Source: an uncultured Dehalococcoidia bacterium (lineage in GTDB: Bacteria > Chloroflexota > Dehalococcoidia > Lucifugimonadales > UBA3495). Taken from it: a stretch of DNA of 64,000 nucleotides. The stretch covers positions 2,353,158-2,417,157 of the forward strand of contig OX638345.1 of NCBI GenBank assembly GCA_951813535.1. The letters are read 5' to 3'. Made by a program: the position numbers and the translations under genes. The notes beneath the pieces were generated by a model. That model was not told the DNA's origin. It searched no databases and saw nothing but the letters and a program-made list of their open reading frames with translations. Each line of letters starts with the position of its first letter. Positions within the stretch are counted from its first letter, which is position 1. Of the stretch, positions 23,930 to 34,956 are shown piece by piece.

Positions 23930-25978
23930 ATGGCAAATCGCCTGATCAACGAGACCAGCCCCTATCTGCTGCAGCACGCCGAAAACCCCGTGGACTGGTA
24001 CGCCTGGGGTGCGGAGGCCCTCGACCGGGCCCGCGACGAGAATCGGCCCATCCTGTTAAGCATCGGCTATTCCGCCTGCCACTGGTGTCACGTCATGGAG
24101 CGTGAGTCCTTCGAGAACGAGGACATCGCCGCCCTCATGAACGAGCAGTTCGTCAACATCAAGGTCGACCGCGAGGAGCGCCCCGACCTCGACGCCGTCT
24201 ACATGGAGGCGGTCCAGATGATGACCGGCAGCGGCGGCTGGCCCATGACCGTGTTCCTCACACCCGAGGGCCACCCCTACTACGGCGGCACCTACTTTCC
24301 GCCCGAGGACCGCCAGGGGATGCCTGGATTCCCCCGGCTCTTGGCGGCCGCCAGCCAGGCCTACCACACCAACAAGGGCGAGATCGACCGCGTCACCCGC
24401 CAATTGTCCGAGCAGATGGGCCGCACCGGCCAGATGCCGCGCGGCTTCACCCCCCTGACCACCGAGGCGATGCACAACGCCTACTCCCAGCTCGCCACCC
24501 AGTTCGACCACCTTAACGGCGGTTTCGGCAACGCGCCCAAGTTTCCTCAGCCCATGACCCCCGAGTTCCTGCTGCGCTACAACCGTCACGGCTTCAACGC
24601 CCGCGCTCTCGAGATGGTCGAGCTGACCCTCCAGAAGATGGCCTACGGCGGCATGTACGACCAGGTCGGCGGCGGATTCCACCGCTACTCCACCGACGCC
24701 TACTGGCTGGTTCCGCATTTCGAAAAGATGCTCTACGACAACGCTCTGCTCGCCCGCCTGTACCTCCACGCCTGGCAGGTCACCGGCAACCCGCTGTACC
24801 GCCGCATCACCGAAGAAACCCTGGACTACGTGCTGCGCGAGATGACCGATCCCGAAGGCGGTTTCTACTCCGCTCAGGACGCCGACAGCGAAGGCGTCGA
24901 GGGCAAGTTCTTCGTCTGGACTCCGGATGAACTGCGTACCCTGCTGGGCGACGATGCCGACCTCGTCATGGGCTACTACGGCGTCACTGAGCGCGGCAAC
25001 TTCGAAGGCGCCAACATCCTCAACGTGCCGCGACCTCCCGCAGACTACTCCCAGCAGCGCGGCGTCTCCGAGTCTGACCTGTTCGCCGCCGTCGATCGCG
25101 CCCGGGCCGTGCTCCTCGACGTTCGCGAGCAGCGCATCCATCCCCTCCGCGATGACAAGGTCCTCACCTCGTGGAACGGCATGATGCTCCGCTCTTTCGC
25201 GGAAACCGGCGCCGCCCTGGACCGCGACGATTACCTGGACGCTGCCCGCAAGAATGCGGATTTTCTCCTCGGCAATATGCGCGACGAAAACCGTCGTGTA
25301 CTCCGCACCTGGCGCAACGGCGAGGCCAAACTCAACGGCTACCTCGAAGACTACGCCTGCCTGGCCGACGGCCTGCTGTCTCTGCACGAGGCCACGCTGG
25401 AACCCCGCTGGCTCCACGAGGCCGTAGCAGTGGCCGACGGCATGAACGCCCTGTTCTGGGACGACGCCGTCGGCGGCTTCTACGACACCGGCAGCGACCA
25501 CGAAACACTGGTGATCCGCCCCCGCGACGTGTTCGACAACGCCCAGCCCTGCGGGAGTTCGGTCGCCGCTGATGTGCTGCTCCGTCTGGCCGTGGCAACC
25601 GGAAGCGACGACTACTCGGCGAAAGGCGCCACCCCGCTCCGGGCCATGCAGCAGATGCTGGGCCGCGCTCCCGCCGCCACCGGCCATTGGCTGGGCGCAC
25701 TGGACTTTTACGTGTCGCTGCCCCGCGAAATCGTCATCGTCGGCCCGGCGGAAGATCCGAGCACCCGGAACATGCATGACGAAATCACCCGGCGGTTCAT
25801 GCCCAATCGGGTGCTGGTGGGTGTGGCAGATCCGGCGAACCCGCCCCTGAAGGACTCCCCGCTCCTGGAGCAGAGGGTGATGCAGGATGGCCGGCCCACG
25901 GCCTACGTGTGCGAGAACTACGCCTGTCGGCTTCCGGTCACCGATGCTGCGGCGCTGGCGGAGCAACTCGCGTCCTGA
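23930..25978 (+). CDS. thioredoxin-domain protein of the DUF255/YyaL (SPATA20-like) family
   Basis: A 682-residue protein. ATG 23930 is chosen because CAGGAG lies nine bases upstream and the product starts with the family signature [20 protein letters not shown]; the frame is open upstream without similarity. The N-terminal 160 residues are a thioredoxin-like domain with [20 protein letters not shown] (CHWCH motif), [12 protein letters not shown] and [15 protein letters not shown]. The remaining 500 residues form the alpha-helical barrel resembling N-acylglucosamine epimerase, with [14 protein letters not shown] and [12 protein letters not shown]. The family is widespread but its reaction is unknown; a redox or sugar-related role has been suggested. 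Confidence 0.92.
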   Translation: MANRLINETSPYLLQHAENPVDWYAWGAEALDRARDENRPILLSIGYSACHWCHVMERESFENEDIAALMNEQFVNIKVDREERPDLDAVYMEAVQMMTGSGGWPMTVFLTPEGHPYYGGTYFPPEDRQGMPGFPRLLAAASQAYHTNKGEIDRVTRQLSEQMGRTGQMPRGFTPLTTEAMHNAYSQLATQFDHLNGGFGNAPKFPQPMTPEFLLRYNRHGFNARALEMVELTLQKMAYGGMYDQVGGGFHRYSTDAYWLVPHFEKMLYDNALLARLYLHAWQVTGNPLYRRITEETLDYVLREMTDPEGGFYSAQDADSEGVEGKFFVWTPDELRTLLGDDADLVMGYYGVTERGNFEGANILNVPRPPADYSQQRGVSESDLFAAVDRARAVLLDVREQRIHPLRDDKVLTSWNGMMLRSFAETGAALDRDDYLDAARKNADFLLGNMRDENRRVLRTWRNGEAKLNGYLEDYACLADGLLSLHEATLEPRWLHEAVAVADGMNALFWDDAVGGFYDTGSDHETLVIRPRDVFDNAQPCGSSVAADVLLRLAVATGSDDYSAKGATPLRAMQQMLGRAPAATGHWLGALDFYVSLPREIVIVGPAEDPSTRNMHDEITRRFMPNRVLVGVADPANPPLKDSPLLEQRVMQDGRPTAYVCENYACRLPVTDAAALAEQLAS

Positions 25979-25987
25979 CGATTTCCG

Positions 25988-27385
25988 TTAAGCCCTCTGC
26001 GGCATCAGCCCCGCCTGTGTGACCGTTTCTCGATCAATCGTGTCCGGGAGACGATAGCGAGGCCAGAGGGTAAATCCCAGCAGCACCAGTACTCCCGCCA
26101 TCACCGGGGCCAGGCGGATGCCCAGGGGATTTTCCGCCGAATCGCCCAGCTGCAGCACCAGGCTCAACAGCAGGGGCGGCAGCGCGTAGGTGACCTTCTC
26201 GAAGAAGTTCTGGGTGGAATAGAACATGGCTTCTCGCCGCTCATCGCGCAGCAGCGCGTCATAGTCCGCGATGTCCGCGGTCAGTCCTTTGGGCAGCAGG
26301 AACACCGCTGCCATCGGCATCCCCGCGATGAAGACCAGCACCAGGCCCTGCAGCACCAGGTTCTCTGCGGAGATCAGGCCGACCAGGCTCAGCAGCGGGT
26401 ACAGCACGCCGCACGCCACCAGGCAGATTCCGTAGATCCGCCGCTTGCTCACCGCCCCGGTGGAAAAGAGTATCCAGATCACCACGCCGAACACGATCGC
26501 CCCGCCGATCACGCTGGTCGACAGCCAGCTCGAAGCCGCGCCGTCTCTTTCCTGCAGCAGAACGCCCACGGCGAAAAACGGAATCCAGCCTTGCAGCACT
26601 CCCACCCCCGTGGTGAACATCACGAAGGTCGGCAGAAAAGCCACGAACTGGGAGTTCCGCAGCGTGTCCCGGAAGCCCTCCCAGAAGGGTACCCGAGCCG
26701 GCGTTATGTCGCGGGGGGCATGCTTCCAAACCGCCGATAGCGCGATGTAGCGAAACACCAGCGCGGCCACCGCGAAGAGCGATCCGGCGACCTGGAAGCC
26801 AAGGGCGTCCTTGATGTAGCCGCCCATCACGAGTCCCAGTCCTGCGCCGCCCACCGCGAAAAGGAAAATGAAGCTCACCACCTGCATCCGATCGCGCGCA
26901 GTTCGAGTGAGTTCCGGCACCAGCGCTTCGAGGGCACCGCTGGACATGGTGGCTGCCGTGAAGAACAGTTCCAGCATCAGGACGAAGTAGACCGCGTTCC
27001 ACCAGCTGCTGCCCGGGTCGGGCAGGAACCAGATCAGCGCCCCGAACCCGGCGTAGAACGGCGTGCTGAACATCACGAACGGAATTCGTCGGCCCCAGCG
27101 GCTGCGCGTCCGGTCGCTCCACCAGCCGATCAGCGGGTCGGTGAAGGCGTCGATGAAGCGGCCGGAAAAGATGAGCATGCCCGCCACGACTCGCGCGTCA
27201 ATCCCGTAACCCAGTAGGTGTACGTCTGGAACCCGTGCCACGCCTTCGATGGCCGGAGGCGCCAGGAAGAACAGCACCCACTGCTGCCGGAAATATCCGA
27301 TTGCCTGCAGGCCGATGTGGTCGGCCGAAAAGAACAGTTTATTCAGCAACGGCAAACGGATCGCCGGCTGTTCAGGTTCATTCAT
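25988..27385 (-). CDS. MFS transporter, GPH (MelB-like) cation symporter family
   Basis: A 465-residue membrane protein with about 12 hydrophobic segments. The N-terminal half has DAFTDPLIGWWSDRTRSRWGRRIPFVMFSTPFYA, which is the signature loop of the glycoside-pentoside-hexuronide symporters such as MelB; a second landmark is KGLTADIADYDALLRDERREAMFYS. Substrate is not predictable from sequence; sugars are usual for the family. It converges on the DUF255 gene with only nine bases between stops and is divergent from isocitrate dehydrogenase, with which it shares a 230-base spacer. Confidence 0.88.
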   Translation of the reverse strand: MNEPEQPAIRLPLLNKLFFSADHIGLQAIGYFRQQWVLFFLAPPAIEGVARVPDVHLLGYGIDARVVAGMLIFSGRFIDAFTDPLIGWWSDRTRSRWGRRIPFVMFSTPFYAGFGALIWFLPDPGSSWWNAVYFVLMLELFFTAATMSSGALEALVPELTRTARDRMQVVSFIFLFAVGGAGLGLVMGGYIKDALGFQVAGSLFAVAALVFRYIALSAVWKHAPRDITPARVPFWEGFRDTLRNSQFVAFLPTFVMFTTGVGVLQGWIPFFAVGVLLQERDGAASSWLSTSVIGGAIVFGVVIWILFSTGAVSKRRIYGICLVACGVLYPLLSLVGLISAENLVLQGLVLVFIAGMPMAAVFLLPKGLTADIADYDALLRDERREAMFYSTQNFFEKVTYALPPLLLSLVLQLGDSAENPLGIRLAPVMAGVLVLLGFTLWPRYRLPDTIDRETVTQAGLMPQRA

Positions 27386-27492
27386 CGCATATCGAGCCGG
27401 GAGTCAGACTGCCGCCGCAATGTATCACACTGCCGATGGGTCGACCGGGCGCGGCCATCGGGTATCGGGTACCATTCGCTCGCGTTCGTGTG

Positions 27493-27498
27493 TATAAT
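27493..27498 (+). promoter_or_regulatory. -10 box upstream of isocitrate dehydrogenase
   Basis: A perfect TATAAT preceded directly by TG, 119 bases before the icd start. No good -35 is seen at the right spacing. Confidence 0.4.
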
Positions 27499-27616
27499 TT
27501 CAGCGGTTTAAACTGTGCCGGGTGCTGCGCATCCGGTTTTCCCGTCCGGGCCTGTAGTCCAACAATCCTTGGCAACGCTTTGCGGCCCGTGAATTCTACT
27601 TGCTAGGGAGGAGATC

Positions 27617-29845
27617 ATGGCAGAAGCCGCCAAGATCATTTACACCGAAACTGATGAGGCCCCGTTCCTTGCCACACACTCGCTGTTGCCAATTCTCCAG
27701 GGCTTCACCAAGAGTTCTGGGATCGAACTGGAGACGTGGGATATCTCGTTATCCGGACGCATCATCGCCAACTTCCCCGACAATCTGACCGATGAGCAAA
27801 AAATTCCGGATTACCTTCGCATGTGCGGCGAGTTGTGCCTGGAGCCGTCGGCGAACCTGATCAAACTGCCCAATATCAGCGCTTCTATTCCCCAGTTGAA
27901 AGGCGCTATTGCGGAGTTGCAGGGCAAGGGTTATGACATACCCGACTATCCCGACCAACCCGCCAACGACGCAGAGCGTGAGATCCTGGCGCGTTACTCC
28001 CGGGTGGTTGGCAGCGCCGTCAACCCGGTGATACGCGAAGGCAACTCCGACCGCCGCTCGTCGAACGCGGTTAAGGAGCACGGCCTGCGAAATCCTCACC
28101 GGATGATGCAGGACTGGCCAGAGGTCTCCAAGACCCGCGTCGGCCACATGAACGATGGAGACTTTTTCAGCAGCGAGGTTGCCATAACCACCACACAAGC
28201 CGGGTCGGCCTCCATTGTATTCACTGGCAACGACGGGACGGTGACGGAGCTCAAATCGGGCATACCAATTCAGGCCGACGAGATACTCGACTGCGCCGTC
28301 ATGAATGCCAGGGCTCTGCGCCAGTTTTACGCCGAAGAGATGGAAAGGGCCAAAGCCGACGACGTTCTGTTGGGCTTGCACGTCAAGACCACCATGATGC
28401 GCGTGTCCGACCCCATCATATTCGGGGAATGCGTTTCGGTCTTCTTCCAGGAAGTGTTCGAAAAGCACGGCGAGGCCCTGGCTCAGGTGGCAGTGGACCC
28501 CGACAATGGCGTCGCCGAACTGCTGACGAAAATCCGGGACTTGCCCGAAGCCAAGCGCGCCGAGATCGAGGCCGACATTCAGGCGTGCTACGACCGCCGC
28601 CCGGACTTGATGATGGTGAACTCCAATCGGGGCATCACCAACCTGCACGTTTCCAGCGACACCATTATCGACGCCTCCATGCCCGTGGTCATCCGCGACG
28701 GAGGCCGCACCTGGGGCCCGGACAACGAGCTGCACGACACCGTGGCTCTGATCCCCGACCGCTCCTATGCCACCATCTATCAGGCGGTTGTCGAAGACTG
28801 CCAGCAGCATGGAGCCCTCGACCCGTCAAAAATCGGCAGCGTCGCCAACGTGGGTCTGATGGCCCAGGCGGCTGAAGAGTACGGTTCCCACGACAAGACC
28901 TTCAAGTCTCCGGGCAACGGGACAATCCGTGTTGTCGACGCGTCAGGCGCGACCCTGATGGAACAGAGCGTCGAGCAGGATGACATCTTCCGCATGTGCC
29001 AGACCAAGGACGCCCCGATCCAGGACTGGGTCAGGCTTGGCGTGTCCCGTTCCAGGCTCACCGGCCAGGCCGCCATCTTCTGGCTGGACCAGAACCGCGC
29101 CCACGACGCTGAGCTCATCAAAAAGGTGAACCAGTACCTGCCCGACCACGACACGTCCGGGCTGGATATCAGCACGATGGCGCCCCTGGATGCCATGAAA
29201 GCCACCCTGGTGCGCAGCCGCGCCAGCCAGGACACCATCGCCGTGACCGGCAACGTGTTGCGCGACTACCTGACCGACTTGTTCCCGATCCTCGAGCTCG
29301 GAACCAGCGCCAAGATGCTTTCGGTTGTCCCCCTTCTGAACGGCGGCGGACTATTCGAGACCGGCGCCGGCGGTTCGGCTCCCCGCCACGTGCAGCAATT
29401 CGTCGAAGAAGGACATCTGCGCTGGGACTCTCTGGGTGAGTTCTGCGCTCTCGTCGCCTCCTTTGAGCACTTCGGCGAGGTGTACGACAACGACGGTGCG
29501 CGTCTCTTGGCTGAGACCCTGGACCAGGCGATCGGGGAGCATCTGGAGCACCAGAGAAACCCCTCGCGCCGGGTGAACGAACTGGACACCCGCGGCAGCC
29601 ATTTTTACCTCGCTCTCTACTGGGCACAGGCGCTGGCGAAGCAGGACAAGAACCCGGAGTTGAAAGCCCGCTTCACCGAGGTCGCCCGCCAGATGACCGA
29701 AAACGAGGATACGATCATCCAGGAACTGATCGACTGCCAGGGCGAACCGATGGACATCGGCGGTTACTACCGTCCGGACCACGAGAAATCCGCGCAGGCG
29801 ATGCGCCCCAGCGCCACCCTGAACGCCATCGTGGACGCGATTTAG
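27617..29845 (+). CDS. icd: NADP-dependent isocitrate dehydrogenase, monomeric type
   Basis: This 742-residue enzyme converts isocitrate to 2-oxoglutarate with NADP in the TCA cycle. Its size and sequence are those of the large monomeric class (icd2), not the 420-residue dimeric class. Signatures include [38 protein letters not shown] (substrate binding), [16 protein letters not shown], and [20 protein letters not shown], followed by the C-terminal [27 protein letters not shown] lies just before the ATG. It is followed by mdh after 34 bases, forming a two-gene TCA unit. Confidence 0.95.
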   Translation: MAEAAKIIYTETDEAPFLATHSLLPILQGFTKSSGIELETWDISLSGRIIANFPDNLTDEQKIPDYLRMCGELCLEPSANLIKLPNISASIPQLKGAIAELQGKGYDIPDYPDQPANDAEREILARYSRVVGSAVNPVIREGNSDRRSSNAVKEHGLRNPHRMMQDWPEVSKTRVGHMNDGDFFSSEVAITTTQAGSASIVFTGNDGTVTELKSGIPIQADEILDCAVMNARALRQFYAEEMERAKADDVLLGLHVKTTMMRVSDPIIFGECVSVFFQEVFEKHGEALAQVAVDPDNGVAELLTKIRDLPEAKRAEIEADIQACYDRRPDLMMVNSNRGITNLHVSSDTIIDASMPVVIRDGGRTWGPDNELHDTVALIPDRSYATIYQAVVEDCQQHGALDPSKIGSVANVGLMAQAAEEYGSHDKTFKSPGNGTIRVVDASGATLMEQSVEQDDIFRMCQTKDAPIQDWVRLGVSRSRLTGQAAIFWLDQNRAHDAELIKKVNQYLPDHDTSGLDISTMAPLDAMKATLVRSRASQDTIAVTGNVLRDYLTDLFPILELGTSAKMLSVVPLLNGGGLFETGAGGSAPRHVQQFVEEGHLRWDSLGEFCALVASFEHFGEVYDNDGARLLAETLDQAIGEHLEHQRNPSRRVNELDTRGSHFYLALYWAQALAKQDKNPELKARFTEVARQMTENEDTIIQELIDCQGEPMDIGGYYRPDHEKSAQAMRPSATLNAIVDAI

Positions 29846-29879
29846 CAGCCCAAATATTGATTGGAGGACCACTCACCCG

Positions 29880-30824
29880 ATGCGAAGCAAAGTAACCGTC
29901 GTCGGCGCCGGCAATGTCGGCGCCACGACCGCCCAGCGGATCCACCAGCTCGGCTACGCCGACGTGGTTCTGGTTGACGTAGTAGAAGATCTGCCCCAGG
30001 GCAAGGGTCTCGATATGCTCGAGTCCGGCCCGGTCATCGGCTCTGACGCGCTGATCACCGGTTCGAACGGATACGAGGAATCCGCGGGTTCCGACGTCGT
30101 GGTGATCACGGCCGGCATTGCCCGCCGCCCCGGCATGAGCCGAGACGACCTGCTGCTGACCAACATGCGCATCACCTCCGCTGTCACCGAGGAAGTGGTC
30201 AAACACTCCCCCGACTGCATCATTCTGGCGGTCACCAACCCGCTGGACGCCATGGTGCAGAACGTGTTCGAGACTTCCGGCTTCCCGCGCAACCGCGTGT
30301 TCGGCATGGCCGGCGTGCTCGACACCGCCCGCTACCGGACCTTCATCGCCCAGGAGCTCGACGTCTCCGTGGACGATGTTCAGGCCATGGTATTGGGAGG
30401 ACACGGGGACGACATGGTTCCCCTGGTGCGCTACACCACCGTCGGCTGCATTCCCCTCACCGAGCTGCTTTCCCAGGACCGCATTGACTCCATAGTGCAG
30501 CGGACGCGGGACGGCGGCGGCGAGATCGTCGCCCTCCTCAAGCAGGGTTCGGCCTTCTACGCCCCCTCGGCGGCCATCACGCAAATGGTCGAGGCGATCC
30601 TGCTGGACCGCAAGCGCATCCTGCCCGGCTGCGCCTACCTGGAGGGCGAGTACGGTATCAACGGCCTGTGCGTCGGCGTTCCGGTGAAGATTGGCGCCGG
30701 CGGCATGGAGAAGGTGGTCGAAATCAGCCTCACCGCCGAAGAGAAGTCCGCCTTGCAGTCTTCGGCCGCTTCGGTGCAGGAATTGGTCGATGTGATGGCT
30801 CAAGCCAGGGCGGAAGCTGAATAG
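29880..30824 (+). CDS. mdh: malate dehydrogenase, LDH-like type
   Basis: A 314-residue NAD-dependent dehydrogenase interconverting malate and oxaloacetate. The Rossmann motif [19 protein letters not shown] is at the N-terminus with [14 protein letters not shown] downstream. The catalytic pair is visible as the Asp in [20 protein letters not shown] and the His in [13 protein letters not shown]; the substrate loop has [12 protein letters not shown], where two arginines indicate malate over lactate. It is co-oriented with icd and ends before a strong terminator. Confidence 0.95.
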   Translation: MRSKVTVVGAGNVGATTAQRIHQLGYADVVLVDVVEDLPQGKGLDMLESGPVIGSDALITGSNGYEESAGSDVVVITAGIARRPGMSRDDLLLTNMRITSAVTEEVVKHSPDCIILAVTNPLDAMVQNVFETSGFPRNRVFGMAGVLDTARYRTFIAQELDVSVDDVQAMVLGGHGDDMVPLVRYTTVGCIPLTELLSQDRIDSIVQRTRDGGGEIVALLKQGSAFYAPSAAITQMVEAILLDRKRILPGCAYLEGEYGINGLCVGVPVKIGAGGMEKVVEISLTAEEKSALQSSAASVQELVDVMAQARAEAE

Positions 30825-30862
30825 CATCGTCTGTTCCTGCGGGGCGTACCCGAAGACGAATT

Positions 30863-30896
30863 GGGGCGGGTTGGCAACCCGCCCCTTCGTGTTTTT
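30863..30896 (+). terminator. rho-independent terminator of icd-mdh
   Basis: A ten-base-pair stem GGGGCGGGTT / AACCCGCCCC with a three-base loop, followed by a T-rich TTCGTGTTTTT stretch, 39 bases after the mdh stop. Confidence 0.85.
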
Positions 30897-30904
30897 GCGG
30901 TATG

Positions 30905-30910
30905 TATAAT
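30905..30910 (+). promoter_or_regulatory. -10 box of the aminotransferase gene
   Basis: TATAAT just after the mdh terminator and 35 bases before the aminotransferase start. The matching -35 is unclear. Confidence 0.4.
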
Positions 30911-30944
30911 GAAACCACAATCATACGGGCAACGGGAGGCCAGC

Positions 30945-32240
30945 ATGACCCAACGGACACCACTCGAACGGGACCTCCTTGAGAAAGCAGCACAGTATTT
31001 TCCCGGCAGCGGCACTGGCAACACATCATATCCCGATGACCTCAAATTCCTGGTGAAGGAAGGAAAGGGAGGGCGCATCTGGGACGTGTCAGGCAACGAG
31101 TACGTCGACTGGTTGATGGGTTCCGGGCCCATGATCCTGGGGCATGCCCATCCGGCCGTTACAGATGCCGTTCTGTCTGCGGTGAGCCGCGGCTCGACCT
31201 TTTTCACTACCAACGATCAGGCTGTTCTGCTGGCCGAGGAACTCGTAAAAGCCGTTCCCTGCGCTGAACAGGTCCGTTTCACGACCAGCGGTACCGACGC
31301 GTGCTTCCAGGCGATGCGCGTGGCCCGTGCCTATACGGGGAAGGAAAAGATCCTCAAGTTCGAAGGCGGCTACCACGGCACCAGCGATTACGCGATGATG
31401 TCCGTCTTTGCGTCCGCGGCTGTGGAGTTCCCGCAAGCCGAAGCCAACACGGCGGGTATCCCCAAGGCCCTGAACGACCTGATGCTGGTTTCCCAGTTCA
31501 ACGATCTTGACACCACGGCTGCGATCATATCGGCGCACAAGGATGAGATCGCGGCGGTAATCGTTGAGCCCCTGCAGCGCACCCTTGCTCCCAGCCCCGG
31601 GTTTCTTGAGGGTCTCCGCAAGATCACCCAGGATGCCGGTCTGCTGCTGATCTTTGACGAAATCGTCACCGGCTTCCGCCTGGCGTACGGTGGCGCCCAG
31701 GAATACTACGGCGTGACCCCCGACCTGTGCACCGTGGGCAAGATCATGGGTGGCGGGTATCCTCTGGCAGCTCTCATGGGCAATGCCGAAGTGATGTCCG
31801 TCTATGACCGCGCCGCAGTGTCGGCCGATGATTACGTCGACCAAATTGGCACGCTAAACGGCTTCCCCATCGCGTGCGCCGCCGGTCTTGCCACGCTGGC
31901 CGAATTGCGCACTGAGGGCGCCTACGACCGCCTCCATGAGGTCGGAGGGCGCATTCGCGCGGCCCTGGCCGATGCCTGTGAAGAGCAGGCGTTTTCCGTC
32001 CAGAGCGTCGGCGAGGACGCTATCTTCGACATCTACTTCGCCGAGCACCCGGTCAGGAACTTCCGTGATGGCCTGTCCGCCGACGGGCAGCCGCTGGCCC
32101 GCCTCAATGCCGGACTGCTGGAGCGTGGGATCCTGAAATCCTGGCCGCAGAAGTTCTACCCGTCGATGGTCCACACCGACGCCGACATCGAACAAACCGT
32201 GGAGGCCATTCGCGAAGTCGCGCCGATGCTGCGGGATTAA
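30945..32240 (+). CDS. class III PLP-dependent aminotransferase, glutamate-1-semialdehyde aminomutase-like
   Basis: A 431-residue enzyme of the HemL-like branch. GGGAGG stands before the ATG at 30945. Key features: FPGSGTGNTSYP, WDVSGNEYVDWLMGSGPMILGHAHP, VRFTTSGTDACFQAMRVARAYTGKEKILKFEGGYHG, LIFDEIVTGFRL (cofactor Asp), and the PLP lysine in VGKIMGGGYPLAALMG. True HemL proteins are similar, but no other haem genes adjoin and several signature positions differ, so a transaminase or aminomutase of other substrates is as likely. Confidence 0.8.
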   Translation: MTQRTPLERDLLEKAAQYFPGSGTGNTSYPDDLKFLVKEGKGGRIWDVSGNEYVDWLMGSGPMILGHAHPAVTDAVLSAVSRGSTFFTTNDQAVLLAEELVKAVPCAEQVRFTTSGTDACFQAMRVARAYTGKEKILKFEGGYHGTSDYAMMSVFASAAVEFPQAEANTAGIPKALNDLMLVSQFNDLDTTAAIISAHKDEIAAVIVEPLQRTLAPSPGFLEGLRKITQDAGLLLIFDEIVTGFRLAYGGAQEYYGVTPDLCTVGKIMGGGYPLAALMGNAEVMSVYDRAAVSADDYVDQIGTLNGFPIACAAGLATLAELRTEGAYDRLHEVGGRIRAALADACEEQAFSVQSVGEDAIFDIYFAEHPVRNFRDGLSADGQPLARLNAGLLERGILKSWPQKFYPSMVHTDADIEQTVEAIREVAPMLRD

Positions 32241-32872
32241 CATCCTGATGGGTCTCTCCCGAGCGGCATCGCGTCCACCCTGCACACGCTAGAGCCGGTG
32301 AAGCCCTCTCTGACGAACAGAGCTTGTCCGGGATGCCGTTCCCGTATTTCTCTCTCAAAGTCTATCCGGGTCTCGTCCAACCGGCGATTCAACTCACAGG
32401 CTAGCCCATATAGAAATTCGAGGTCTTCATCTGTTGGGCGGGCAATCCTATCGACTTCGGGGCCGACTTTGCAACCCAACACGTCGCAGGTGGCAGCTAC
32501 GCAAGCAGCGTTGGGAACGTCAGGGCATAGATGCTGGCGGGGAAATCGGCCAACCTCGCTGCTGCTGCGTACCGTGTAGGCGAACGAACTGCGGGTTTCT
32601 CCGGGTTCGTATGACGTGGTGGTCAAGATGTTGACTTCCACATAATCCAGAGTACGCGGGTTAACGATGATGAAGTCGTAGCCGTCATGTTTCGGCTCTG
32701 TGTTTGGGAATATCTTGGCGCTGTGGTGGAGGTACGCCGCCTCATTGGGTACGTTGACGAATTCGACATGGAGTTCCCGGTTGGCCAAGTCGTCATCGGG
32801 TTGCAGGTCCAAGCCCACGATGTATCGGTCAACGGTGTATGGGCGTTTTTTGACTACGAAGGGTTGGGACAT
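32237..32872 (-). CDS. conserved-looking protein of unknown function
   Basis: A 211-residue soluble protein with an AGGAG ribosome site nine bases before its ATG. I do not recognise a domain. It is rich in acidic and aromatic residues, contains a cluster of cysteines (HLCPDVPNAACVAATCDVLGC, residues about 114-135) and a preceding FIIVNPRTLDYVEVNILTTTSYEPG segment. The cysteine spacing might bind a metal, but that is only a guess. It converges on the aminotransferase with a four-base overlap of stop codons, and is separated from the upstream succinate dehydrogenase genes by a hairpin. Confidence 0.6.
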   Translation of the reverse strand: MSQPFVVKKRPYTVDRYIVGLDLQPDDDLANRELHVEFVNVPNEAAYLHHSAKIFPNTEPKHDGYDFIIVNPRTLDYVEVNILTTTSYEPGETRSSFAYTVRSSSEVGRFPRQHLCPDVPNAACVAATCDVLGCKVGPEVDRIARPTDEDLEFLYGLACELNRRLDETRIDFEREIRERHPGQALFVREGFTGSSVCRVDAMPLGRDPSGC

Positions 32873-32905
32873 GGTTATGCGCTCCTTTTGGAAGCATATT
32901 CAGAA

Positions 32906-32930
32906 CGGGGCGGGTTTCAAACCCGCCCCG
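32906..32930. terminator. strong bidirectional hairpin
   Basis: A ten to twelve base-pair stem (CGGGGCGGGT ... ACCCGCCCCG) between the sdhE-like stop and the unknown gene start. T-tracts are short, so termination is likely but not certain. Confidence 0.6.
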
Positions 32931-32959
32931 TCTTTACGCCTCGATCTTCCGTAGTGGGC

Positions 32960-33841
32960 TTACCGCCGCACACCAGCCTTCACTTCCAGCGGACCAGTGC
33001 TGATAATGTGCCTTTTCATTCCCAGTTCGTTAGGCGACATACCCATAGCCAACCCGATCAGCTGGGGCATGTGCAGGATGGGCAGGTCAATCGACCGGCG
33101 GGCCTGCGAGGCTGCCTTGGGTTGGAACCCGTCCAGGTTGAGGTGACAGAGCGGGCACGGTGTCACCATGGCATCGGCTCCCAGGTCCTTGACCTCGGAC
33201 GTGTGCTTGCCGACCATGGCCATCGAGTTCTTCTGGTTGATGGTCAGGATCGGGAACCCACAGCAGCGGGTCTTGCCCTCGAAATCCACCAGAGTGGCGC
33301 CCAGCGTTTGTATCAGCATTTCCAGTGATTGCTGCCGTTCCGGGTGATCGGCGATATCCAGCGCCTCGGTGGGTCGGACGATGTAGCACCCGTAAAATGG
33401 CGCGATCTTGAGGTCCGTGAGCTGTCGCGTTATGTAACCGCCCAACCGGTCCAGGCCATAGTCCTCGATCAGGATCCACAGCAGATGCTTTGGTTCGGAT
33501 TGACCGCTGTACTCCAACCCTTCTTCGGCCAAGTAGGAGTTGATTTCCGCCAGGTATTCCGCATCGCGCATCCGGTGGTTGGCCTGCGACATCACGCCCT
33601 GGCAGGTGCTGCATATCGTGAGGATGGGCAGTCCCATCTGCTCTGCCTTGGCGAAGTTTCGGGCGTTCAGGGTGTCGCCGAACAGCTGGTTCTTTTCCTG
33701 AATCACGCCGGCGCCGGTACACGTCCAACCGGGAATTTCTTCCAGTTCTATCCCCAGCCGCTGGCAGACCACTCGCGCCGCCGGGTAAAGTTCGGGCGCT
33801 CCACCCTGGGAAACGCAGCCCGGAAAGAAAGCGTACTTCAC
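32960..33841 (-). CDS. CCG-domain subunit of succinate dehydrogenase (SdhE/HdrB-like)
   Basis: This 293-residue protein has two cysteine-rich CCG domains as in heterodisulfide reductase HdrB and the non-classical succinate:quinone reductase subunit SdhE. First site: [10 protein letters not shown] with GWTCTGAG and [10 protein letters not shown]; second: [23 protein letters not shown] and [14 protein letters not shown]. These cysteines bind an unusual iron-sulfur cluster. It follows sdhB on the same strand after 104 bases, so it is likely the quinone-facing subunit replacing cytochrome b anchors, none of which is found nearby. Confidence 0.85.
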   Translation of the reverse strand: MKYAFFPGCVSQGGAPELYPAARVVCQRLGIELEEIPGWTCTGAGVIQEKNQLFGDTLNARNFAKAEQMGLPILTICSTCQGVMSQANHRMRDAEYLAEINSYLAEEGLEYSGQSEPKHLLWILIEDYGLDRLGGYITRQLTDLKIAPFYGCYIVRPTEALDIADHPERQQSLEMLIQTLGATLVDFEGKTRCCGFPILTINQKNSMAMVGKHTSEVKDLGADAMVTPCPLCHLNLDGFQPKAASQARRSIDLPILHMPQLIGLAMGMSPNELGMKRHIISTGPLEVKAGVRR

Positions 33842-33876
33842 GAGTTCCTCCTCTTGGATCGTTGTGGCATTAGGAT

Positions 33877-33900
33877 AGGGGCGAATGGTTCTTCGCCCCT
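33877..33900. repeat. dispersed hairpin AGGGGCGAA ... TTCGCCCCT
   Basis: A nine-base-pair stem with a six-base loop in the sdhB-sdhE spacer. An almost identical hairpin is at 56785-56806. It may attenuate transcription into the CCG subunit or be a small dispersed repeat. Confidence 0.6.
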
Positions 33901-33945
33901 ACTTACCTTGGGATGACCGGGGTGCAATGGACGTCCGCGAGGCCC

Positions 33946-34953
33946 CTAACCAAAGGGGGAGTTGTTGCTCACTCGGGGAGCTGGCGGATCCGGCTCCAAC
34001 TGGCGGAACAATCTCCGAACCGCTTCAACGTTGTCCACGTTCTTGTGCGCAATCGGCGGCATCTTCCCTCGCCGGAGGGCACGGAACGCCACCGGCATGT
34101 AATCCATCAGCGCCGGCATATTGGTGAATCCGCCCACCGATTTGATGGGGAGCCGCAATTCGTCCAGCCTTCCGCTGTGGGCCACTGATTCGGTAAACGC
34201 ATCAGTATGCCGAGCTCCGTTGTTGTTGTTGTAGCCCTGCTGGATAGCCTGTTCGCGGATCGCCATGATGCGATCCATCGGCGCCACACCCTTCGGGCAC
34301 GCCTGGACGCATTCATTGCACCGCGTGCAGTCCCAGACGCCGGTGGGCTCGCTCAGCGCCCACAGACGCTCCATGGACACGCCGTCGCTGTCGCCGTCGC
34401 GCGGGTCGGCGGTGAACCGATAGGCCTTGGCCAAAGCGGCGGGACCCAGGAACGTGGGATCAACTTCGAGCACTGTGCAGTCGGAGACGCAGGCTCCGCA
34501 CATGATGCAAGAGGTAACTCCAGAAAGGTGCAGCATCGCGTCGTTGGACACGATGTACTCCCCGTCAGGTTCCCGCCCCATGTGTTTCAGGAACGGATCG
34601 ACGGCTTCGATCTTTTCCCAGAACATGTCAAAGTTGACCACCAGGTCCTTGACCACCGGCATGACTCCGGCCGGCTCCACGGTGATGACTCCGTCCTGCA
34701 CGACTGTGTTGGCGATGGTCTTGCACGCCAGCCCCGCATGACCATTGATGCGCATCGCGCACGACCCGCAGATCGCGCTGCGACACGAACACCGCAGCGA
34801 CAGTGTGCCGTCGTCGTCTTCCCGGATCTGGATCAGCGCATCCAGGACCGTGGCATTGTCAGCGATAGTGACCGGGTACTCCTGCCAGTAGGGCAGCCGG
34901 TGCTCGCCGTCCGCTTCCGGATCCTGTCGTTTTACCCGGATGGTAACGTCCAT
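33946..34953 (-). CDS. sdhB: succinate dehydrogenase/fumarate reductase iron-sulfur subunit
   Basis: A 335-residue electron-transfer subunit, longer than the usual 240-260 because of a C-terminal extension of about 90 residues. The [2Fe-2S] ligands are in LRCSCRSAICGSCAMRING with a later Cys; the two other clusters lie in CIMCGACVSDCTVLE and CTRCNECVQACPKGV. The extension after the second ferredoxin motif (AIQQGYNNNNGARHTDAF and on) resembles SdhB proteins of type-E enzymes. It begins three bases after the sdhA stop, in an operon. Confidence 0.92.
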   Translation of the reverse strand: MDVTIRVKRQDPEADGEHRLPYWQEYPVTIADNATVLDALIQIREDDDGTLSLRCSCRSAICGSCAMRINGHAGLACKTIANTVVQDGVITVEPAGVMPVVKDLVVNFDMFWEKIEAVDPFLKHMGREPDGEYIVSNDAMLHLSGVTSCIMCGACVSDCTVLEVDPTFLGPAALAKAYRFTADPRDGDSDGVSMERLWALSEPTGVWDCTRCNECVQACPKGVAPMDRIMAIREQAIQQGYNNNNGARHTDAFTESVAHSGRLDELRLPIKSVGGFTNMPALMDYMPVAFRALRRGKMPPIAHKNVDNVEAVRRLFRQLEPDPPAPRVSNNSPFG

Positions 34954-34956
34954 AGC

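Noticed and set aside
24056-25966. Long minus-strand frame opposite the DUF255 gene
   Set aside because: It is the antisense shadow of a clear family protein and has no domain of its own.
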